Assembly (NCBI GenBank): GCA_016858145.1
Contig: JAEHOE010000001.1
Coordinates: forward strand, 930,001 to 994,000
Direction of reading: 5' to 3'
Length of the DNA: 64,000 bases
Source: Edaphochlamys debaryana
Taxonomy: Eukaryota > Chlorophyta > Chlorophyceae > Chlamydomonadales
Program-made: the position numbers and the translations under genes
Notes under the pieces: model-generated
What the model was told of the DNA's origin: nothing
Databases searched by the model: none
Seen by the model: the letters and a program-made list of their open reading frames with translations, nothing else
Shown: piece by piece, positions 57,345 to 64,000 of the stretch
How the letters are laid out: the number at the start of each line of letters is the position of its first letter
Position numbering within the stretch: the first letter of the stretch is position 1

Positions 57345-58377
57345 ATGGGCACCTGCGCAAGAGCTGTCAGGGGAGGATTCCTCGCGGTCCTCTGCCTCGC
57401 GTTGTGGGCGTCCCCCTCTGTGGCACGCGGTGAGTGCCTCACCTCAGTCCTCGACCTGGGGCATTATGGTCTGTAGGCGTTGACTGTGCCGCACCGGACG
57501 CAGCTGCCTAGTCGTCCGTGCAGCTGCCGGTTCCCCCGACCAGCCTGTCCTTCCCGCCGGCCGCCGGCGTCACCCAGGCCAGGGCCCAACCCAGGACGAC
57601 CCCTTGAGCCGCTCAATACCCTGACCTGGATACTCCACGGGCCCTGTCCGTTCGCAGGGGGCTCTCTGTCCTTGAGGTCCCGGCAGCTCCTGCAGAACGA
57701 AACCAGCCCCAGCCCAATCCCCGCCACCAACGCCACGACCGATGTGGCCAACAACATCACGGCTCTGCCCCCGCCACCAACGACACCGTCCGTGAACCTC
57801 ACAGCAGCACCAGCGACGCCAGAGCCTAGCCCGCCAAGCCCCCCCACCACACCTCCGGCGCCACCCTCGCCGCCAACGCCCCCAGCAACACCCGAGCCGC
57901 CTGCCCCCGCTCCGCCCCCTCCTTTGAGCACTACTGACAAAATCAAGGAGAAGTGGAGCGAGCTAGATGACAAGAGCTCCACCGAGAAGGCTGTGGCGAT
58001 CACGGTTGGCGTGATCATGCTCGTGGGCATGATCACCTGCCTGCGTAAGTGCTGGGCGGCGGGGGCTAGCACTAGGGCCTGGGGCAGATACGATGTGGGT
58101 TGGGCGGGACATGCGGGCCCAGCAGCCAGTCCTTAACACAGCCCATGCTGGGTTGCTTGCTGGTTGGGGTCTGTGCGCCGTCCAGTGAGGGCCCGTGTGA
58201 CCAGCATGAGCCGTGCTCTGAGAGCCTCGGCACCCCCTGCACCCCTGCCCTGCAGTGTGCTGCGTGTTCCGCCGCGGCGGGCAGTGGCGTATCCCGTTTT
58301 CGGCATGGTTCAAGGCCAAGTTCGGGAAAAAGGACAAGTTCCAGCGGTACATGGACACGCACGACGACGGGTTCTAG
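57345..58377 (+). CDS. Small type I membrane protein with signal peptide and Pro-rich glycosylated ectodomain
   Basis: Three exons (57345-57429, 57658-58044, 58256-58377) encode 197 residues. The ATG at 57345 starts a textbook signal peptide (basic start, then GGFLAVLCLALWASPSVARG). The ectodomain has four N-glycosylation sequons (NET, NAT, NIT, NLT) and then a Pro/Ser/Thr/Ala-rich spacer of about 50 residues, like hydroxyproline-rich glycoproteins of volvocine cell walls. A membrane span (about 140-161, AVAITVGVIMLVGMITCLL) is followed by a basic stop-transfer FRRGGQWR and a short cytosolic tail ending MDTHDDGF. The role is not recognised; a cell-surface or wall-linked protein is the natural inference. 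Splice phases are consistent throughout. Confidence 0.75.
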
Positions 58378-59191
58378 AGCACAGCATGTGGTCCCACGGC
58401 GCTCGGCGTCCATGAGGGCATGTCGAGGGCCTGAGCGGGCGCTGGCGGGCTGCCGTGGCGAGTGCCCAGGTCGCCGCAGGAGGCGTGGTGGAGCGTGCTG
58501 CCCGCCCCGAGGATTGGCAAGAGAGCTCCTGCGGGGCGCTCGCGCCTGCGCCCCTGGCCCTGTCGCCCGCGGTCAGCGGGCTGCCCCGCACTGCGGAGAG
58601 CTGAGAGCGGGGCAACGTGAGTCACGTTACCGCGGCCCCTGTTTGTGATCGGGGCGGGGAAGCTCGCTTGCAGCACGGAAGAGTGCGTAACTACGCGAGC
58701 GCTTCACAGAGTGTGTCCTTAACCATGACGGGCTAGCAAGCCGGCAGTAATTTGATGGGTGGAAACTGAGAGCCATGAATCCCCGTGAGCTTTGAAACTC
58801 TGTGAGCTGGTCGGCCGATGGGCGAAGGTCGGAACCAGGGTCCCCCAGGGGTCAGACCTGGTGAGACCTGCAAGCATGGCCCGCGATGTGGCGGTGCACC
58901 CGCGGGCAACAGGTGGCGTATCACGGCTCCGTGATCTGGGCACGTGCGAGTGTCTCAGGCGGCAAACGTTAGTAGCTTCCGGCTTATACGTGCATTGTGG
59001 TTAGGGCCAAGTGCCCATGAGGCTGCCCCTCGCTGACTGGTAGGGATTGGGATGCACCTGAAGGATGCATGTCGAGCTGATGTGGGTTGTCGATGCTGCG
59101 CCAGCTCTGGGAGGTCTAACGAGGCGGCAGGCGCCTGCGGCATGTAGAGACCAACGCTTCAAGGCAGGGGAGCGGGGCGGCCATGTTTGCA

Positions 59192-59234
59192 GGCAGCCGA
59201 GGCAGGGCGAGTACACGGTCCAGTAAGATGCGGG
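59192..59234. repeat. 43-bp direct repeat, copy 1
   Basis: This 43-base segment (starts GGCAGCCGAGGCAGGGCGAG) recurs without a mismatch at 59797-59839, 605 bases downstream in the same orientation. The two copies bracket the GTGCGGGA-rich element. Confidence 0.9.
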
Positions 59235-59257
59235 CAGCGTTGCTATCTTCCCTGGGC

Positions 59258-59789
59258 TGAAGTGCGGGAGGTCCCGCACTCGGACCCCGGGTCCAAGCCC
59301 AAGAGTGCGAAAGCGGGCCGCACTTCGTGGCCCTTGGCGGCCCAAAACGTGCGGCCGCACTTGGCAAGCGCTTGCCGCCCAGAAGTGCGGGAGAGTGCGG
59401 TGGAGTGTAGCGGAGGGCGCCGCGTTCTGGAGGCCTGTTTCAAGCGGATGAGTCTGCCTGGCTCTCGCCCTGGCGCATGAGCTGATGTTGGCGGGCAACT
59501 GGGGGTATTGAAATCCAGCAGCAACCCCGTTGTGCATGCTGCAAGTGTACTTGATGCGGGCTGGACGGTGGGGGTGGGAAGGGGACTGCCTGCCCGGCTG
59601 GCCGCGCCCGTTCGGTGGGCGCCCCAGGGGTTGAGGGGCCCCCGCACCTGAGCCCGCCAGAAGGCTCATAAATGTGCCGGCGCGGGCCGCACTCGCAACC
59701 AAACTTTGCTACAAAAGTGCGGGAGCTTCCGCACTTGAGGCTCTTTCCGTCACCAAAAGTGCGGGATGGCCTCACTCCCCCGCACTTCA
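59258..59789. mobile_element. Transposon-like element with AGTGCGGGA subterminal repeats
   Basis: The segment begins TGAAGTGCGGG (59258-59268) and ends with its reverse complement (59779-59789), giving 11-bp inverted termini. Inside are many AGTGCGGGA/TCCCGCACT copies in both orientations, clustered toward the two ends. One forms a perfect small hairpin (AGTGCGGGAGC and its partner near 59727-59749). No transposase frame is visible and I cannot define a target duplication. It resembles the ClpR-intron element in style, not in sequence. Confidence 0.5.
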
Positions 59790-59796
59790 TGATGCG

Positions 59797-59839
59797 GGCA
59801 GCCGAGGCAGGGCGAGTACACGGTCCAGTAAGATGCGGG
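59797..59839. repeat. 43-bp direct repeat, copy 2
   Basis: Exact copy of 59192-59234 in the same orientation. Confidence 0.9.
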
Positions 59840-60485
59840 TGCCTTGCAGAGCAGACAGCCACTTACACTTCAGACCCGACAGACAGGCAGGCCTGCATGC
59901 CGACTCGCCCACACTCCCCATCGCCTGACGCCCTGACCCCAGCGGCGGCACAGCCAACATGCGTGCCCTCTGCCGATCTGCCAGCCCACTGTTCGAGTTC
60001 TCCACAGCCGCCGGCGGGAGGAAAGCCATGTTCACGCCGTTCAGCGCGTGAGCCGAGCCTCGCCGGCCTCCCATGTCCCAGCACCACGCACCCGGGCGCC
60101 CAGTTGGGCCTCAGCCCACACCTTCGCCTCCAAACGCGGACACGGCTTGACGGCTATCCGCATAAGGCCTTCTGAAAGAGCACACGCTGCACTCAGCGCC
60201 CTACACAACGCGGGCCCTAGGCTCCAAAGCCCGCTTTTCCCGCGTCCACCCCCGCATCCACCCACCTGCCCCAACAGGCTCACACGGCGCGGGCCCGCTG
60301 TCACCTAGCGCCCTGCCTCAGTCGTTCTCTTTGCCTGCCGCCCCCTTCCGTTGATCATCTACCCTACACGTCAAGCACCATAGATCCCCCCTGTCATGGA
60401 ACACAACCGCCAACCAGTCATGACCGAATGCCCAATGCCGTACACCACCAGAGTCTGTCCGCGCCGTACCGCCGCTCACACACGC

Positions 60486-63400
60486 TTAGTCATAAGCGGT
60501 GGCATCTGGGTCGGCCTTGGCCTTGGGGTTGTCGCGCGGGTTGCGCTTCCGCCGCGCCTGCATGACCTTGGGGTCCAGCGGCGTCAGCGGCGGCGGCCCC
60601 GACGCCACGTCGCCGTCGGCGCCGCCGCCCTCGGCCTTGGCCCGCCGCGACGCTGCCGCCGCCGCCTTGCGCACGCGCAGGAGCCGCGACAGCGTCGTCT
60701 CCTCGTCGTCGCCGCCGTCGCCGCCGCGGCCCCCGCCGGCCGCCTGCCCCTCGTCGTCCATGTCCGTACTCCCCATCGCCGCCGCCGGCATGACGTCATC
60801 GTCCGCCGCCGCCGCGGCGGCCGTACGGCGCCGTACCTTGCGGGCCGCCGCCGGCGGAGGCGGCGGCGCGTCTGCCGCATCGTCGTCGTCGTCCGAGCTG
60901 CTCCGCTGCGCCGCCGCGCCGGCGGCGGTGCGGCGGGTGCGGGGCGTGAGGGTGGACGACGCGGGTGCGGGCGCGGAGTCCGAGGGCCCTGCGGACGGCG
61001 CGTCAGCCGACCACGAGGGGAAGGAGCCCGAGGAAGAGGCTGGCCCGGGGCCGGAGCCTCCGGAGCGAACGCTGGACCCCGGTGCGCCCGCCTCCCAGGG
61101 GTTGGAGCGGGGGCGGCGCTGGGGCGACAGCACGCCGGCACCTCCGCCTGCAGCGCCGCGGAAAGGAAAGGTAAGGGCACGGGGGGAGGGCGGTGGGTGG
61201 GGGTTGAAGAAGGACGCGGTGGGCTGGGCCGGTGTGCGCAAGGCTAGCGAGGGCGTCAGGACCGACGACTGAGCGAGGTAGCGAGCGGCCCCCCACCCCT
61301 CTATCCACGGCCTGCCCCTCCCCCGCCGTCCTCAGCCCCCAGCCTCCCCCATTCCCCAGCCTCCCCCATTCCCCAGCCCAGCCCAGCCCAGCCCAGCCCA
61401 GCTCAGCCCCTGCCCTGCTCCCGCCGCTGCCCCACCTCGCGCCGCCGCGTTGGCCTCCCGGGCCGCCGCCGACCTCGCCTCCGACACCGCCGCCAGGTGG
61501 GCGTCGCGGGGGTCGTGCTCGTAGGCGATGCAGATGACCTGGGGGGCGGGGATGGGTAGGATGGGAGCGGGGGGGTCAGGGGAGCTGGTTGGATGGGTGT
61601 GTGCGTTGAGTCTGACCATGGGGCGGGTATGCTATCAGGGTGGGGGTGGCGCGCGGAGATCGTCCTCGTGGAGAGCACCCTGAAGCTGAAAGAGGCGGAG
61701 GCGGGTGCGTGTGGGTCGGGTACAGGAGCGGATGCGGGGCCCGAGAGCGACAGGAGGAGGGGGTGGTCGGGGGCGCGGGTGTGGGGCGCGGCGGAGCGCA
61801 CCTCTGGGCGCTTGTTGTTGAACTGCACGCAGCGGCGCTTGGCGGCGTCGATGGCGGAGCGCTCCACCTCTGCCAGCGAGGCGGTGCCCTGCAGGCGCAG
61901 AACGGCGCCCTCCACGGCCTTGGGGGGGGGGAGAGGCGGGAACGGGGGGGCAAGAGGGGTTGGCAGAGGAGAGGAGGGGGGTCAGGACAAACAGGGGCTG
62001 CGTGAAGAGGCCTTGCGAGGAGGCGCAGCGGCCGGCAGCGTCGCCTCGAGGGCGGCAAGCTACGCTTCCTGTTCAGGGTCACCTCCCCTCGCTCTCTCCA
62101 AGCGCGTCTAGGCGCACAGCGCCGCCTCTTGATGGTCCTTGACCCTCCTCTACACACTCTTTCGTCGCCCTCGCCCTCGGACCCCCGCCCCAGCCGTCCC
62201 CTTCACAGCCCTCCCCTCCTCCCTTCCCAGCCCCCACCCCATCCCACCCCGCGCCCCACCTCGACCAGCTGCGGCAGCAGGCGGCCCTCGTCCGTCCACA
62301 TGCCGCGGGCGGTGCAGCGCACTGCGCAGCCCAGCCCGTACTGCCCCGCGCCCCGCCGCATCACGTCCACCCCCAGCACCACCACCCCCTCCATGGCCAT
62401 GGTGGTGCGCATGTCGATCTCCATCTCCTGTCAGGGGGGGGAGGAGCAGAGGAGGGGGAGGGGAGAGGGGTCTAGTCGCGGCGACGGGAAGCGGGGGGTG
62501 CTATGAGGACGCGTTTTAGGGGCCAGTGGCGGGCATAGCCGAGCTGTGGCATACGGTAGGTGGGCAGGATATGGGCCAGTGGGCTCTGCTGCCTGCCGCG
62601 CCCCCCCCCCCCCCGCCACTCGCCTGCCGCGTGCCGGTGCCCTTGCCCCCGTCGTTGAAGTAGTAGGTGGGCTCCTCGCCCTCGTACTTGACCATGGACA
62701 CCGGCTGCCCCCCCCGGGCCGTGGCCGCCGCCATGGAGCCGGTGGACACGGTGTTGCGGTTGCGCCGCTCGCGCACCGCCAGCATCTCGCCGTTGCGGAT
62801 GACCTGGGGGGGTGGGTGGGAGGAGGGGGTGTTTGAAGCTGAGAAGGGAGGAGGATGGGGGATTGGTGGGGGGTTGGCTGGGAAGGGGAGTGGATGGGAA
62901 AGACTGGGAGAGGAAGGATGGTGGGAGGCGGATGGGTAGGTGGGCGGGCGGCGGAGGGCAGCCCGCGAGTGCGTGGGAGAGCCCGCCAATCCCAGCCTGC
63001 CGCCGCCCTCTCCCCTGCCCTGCTCCACCCCTCCGCAACCCCCGCCCTCCCCCTCCCCCCCCCCAAGCCCCCGCTCACGTCCACGAAGTTGACCCCCGCC
63101 CGCTCCCTCGCCAGCAGCGCGTGCTCCGTGAGGAAGGCGTACTCCCCGTGCACCGGCAGGAAGTGCTGCGGCCGCACGGCCTGGAGCACCTCCACCAGCT
63201 CCTCCTGGTAGGCGTGGCCTGGGGGGGGAATGCGGTTGGGGAGGTTTGGGGGGTTAGGGGGATTTGGTGGTGGTGTTTGGGTTGGGAGTGGTTTGGGAGA
63301 GGTGGAGGGGAGGTCGAGGACAGGGGGTGGAGGGCAGGGGGTGGAGAGCTGAGGGGGCTGAGCATAGCTGGCTGGCGGGCATAAGCGTTTCCGGGCTTGG

Positions 63401-63784
63401 AGGGAAGGGGCGCGCGCCCAATTGGAGGCTCGCAGTGGGGCCGCACCCGAGGTGTGCAGGTTGTCGGCCCTGCCCTGGCGGATGCGTGCGCCCTGCGCCG
63501 CCAGTGCGTTGAGCATCTTGGTCACCTTGCCCTCGTTGCCGGGGATGACCTTGGCCGAGTAGAGGAGCAGGTCCTGGGGGGGGGGAGGTGAGGAAAGGGG
63601 TGTTGCAGGCAGCTTGAATGAGAGCGAGCGGGGCACGGGTGGCCGCCTCCAGCAGCGGTAGCCCAAACCTGTTTCAGCAATCCACGTAGCCCCCCAAACC
63701 CCTCCCCTCCCTCACGTCCGGCAGGATCCGGAGCATGCGGGACTGGTCACGTGCCGCCATGGACAGCTGAGCACGGGGCTCGCC
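60486..63784 (-). CDS. RNJ: Ribonuclease J, C-terminal part (5' end outside the window)
   Basis: Eight exons are visible (63716-63784, 63447-63573, 63079-63218, 62624-62803, 62260-62427, 61802-61918, 61436-61538, 60486-61147), encoding the last 521 residues. The first visible exon begins GEPRAQLSMAARD, part of the beta-CASP core. Then come HTSGHAYQEE and PVHGEY (63139-63156), metal- and substrate-site motifs of RNase J. A C-terminal domain follows with RGMWTDEGRLL and KRPEVICIAYEHD, as in plant chloroplast RNase J. The last about 220 residues are disordered and both Asp- and Arg/Lys-rich. The enzyme is a 5'-3' exo- and endonuclease; in plants and algae it matures plastid transcripts. The metallo-beta-lactamase half and any transit peptide lie beyond the right edge. 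The intron 62428-62623 uses a GC donor, CAG|GCGAGT. Confidence 0.88.
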
Positions 63785-64000
63785 CTGGGAGGGGGGACAG
63801 ACAGGTGGGGGTGCAAAGACAGGGTCCGCGTCAGGGTTCAGTCAAATGCAGCCAGGCTGCTGCAGTACGCGTACCCCGCCGACCCGCCACTGCTGTGGGC
63901 AACCCCATCGCAGCCCGCGCTGTCCCCCTGCACCCTCTCCTTCCGGGCTTCCCCCAGTGGCTCCAGCGCCTTCCCCTCCCCCTATCCCGTCTCCAACCCT

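Larger units (their letters stand above)
58378..60485. other. Tail-to-tail intergenic region with repeat element
   Basis: About 2.1 kb between the membrane-protein gene and the RNase J gene. Its middle is occupied by the GTGCGGGA repeat element and its flanking 43-bp direct repeat. No coding exon is supported elsewhere in it. Confidence 0.5.

Overview
This window is nuclear DNA from a GC-rich, intron-rich eukaryote, almost certainly a chlorophycean (Chlamydomonadales-like) green alga. The reasons are: third codon positions that are nearly always G or C; short GT-AG introns with C-rich 3' ends in almost every gene; TGTAA-type poly(A) signals downstream of several stops; plastid genes in the nucleus (a ClpR subunit, ADP-glucose pyrophosphorylase, RNase J); and an F-box-like/ankyrin protein whose N-terminal 'LPPNEVA' segment is typical of volvocalean families. 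Gene models were built by hand from splice sites. For every model the exon phases add up to an uninterrupted reading frame.

Layout: (1) 60-4727 +, 3' part of a large low-complexity protein. (2) 5418-9652 -, DDX49/Dbp8-type DEAD-box helicase, 11 exons. (3) 9976-17807 +, membrane-anchored methionine-synthase-reductase-like flavoprotein with two tandem flavodoxin domains, 13 exons. (4) 18833-22366 -, F-box-like/ankyrin protein. (5) 23776-29193 -, divergent AGPase large-subunit-like protein, 19 exons. (6) 29966-33770 -, Rad9 of the 9-1-1 checkpoint clamp, 10 exons. (7) 34267-37307 -, catalytically dead ClpR, 8 exons. One ClpR intron carries a 500-bp inverted-repeat transposon. (8) 37793-42140 +, coiled-coil/acidic low-complexity protein. 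(9) 43256-45651 -, all-helical protein of unknown function, 9 exons. (10) 46298-54075 +, Arg-Ser/Arg-Asp/Arg-Glu-rich nuclear protein with three copies of a module resembling the hnRNP Q acidic (NURR) domain. (11) 55960-56451 -, doubtful tail-anchored protein. (12) 57345-58377 +, small type I membrane protein with a Pro-rich glycosylated ectodomain. (13) 60486-63784 -, C-terminal part of RNase J, cut by the window edge.

The genes are not a functional cluster. Several products act in the plastid (AGPase-like, ClpR, RNase J) or the nucleus (DDX49, Rad9, RS protein). Three head-to-head pairs share short upstream regions (9653-9975, 37308-37792, 45652-46297). At least one tail-to-tail pair has overlapping predicted 3' UTRs.

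The most interesting signals are: the duplicated, symmetric (phase 0-0) flavodoxin exons in the reductase; the triple NURR-like module in the RS protein; the degenerate nucleotide-binding loop of the AGPase-like gene; an intron bounded by a 25-bp direct repeat, which suggests intron birth by tandem duplication; five GC-AG introns; and two transposon-like elements with subterminal GTGCGG repeats.
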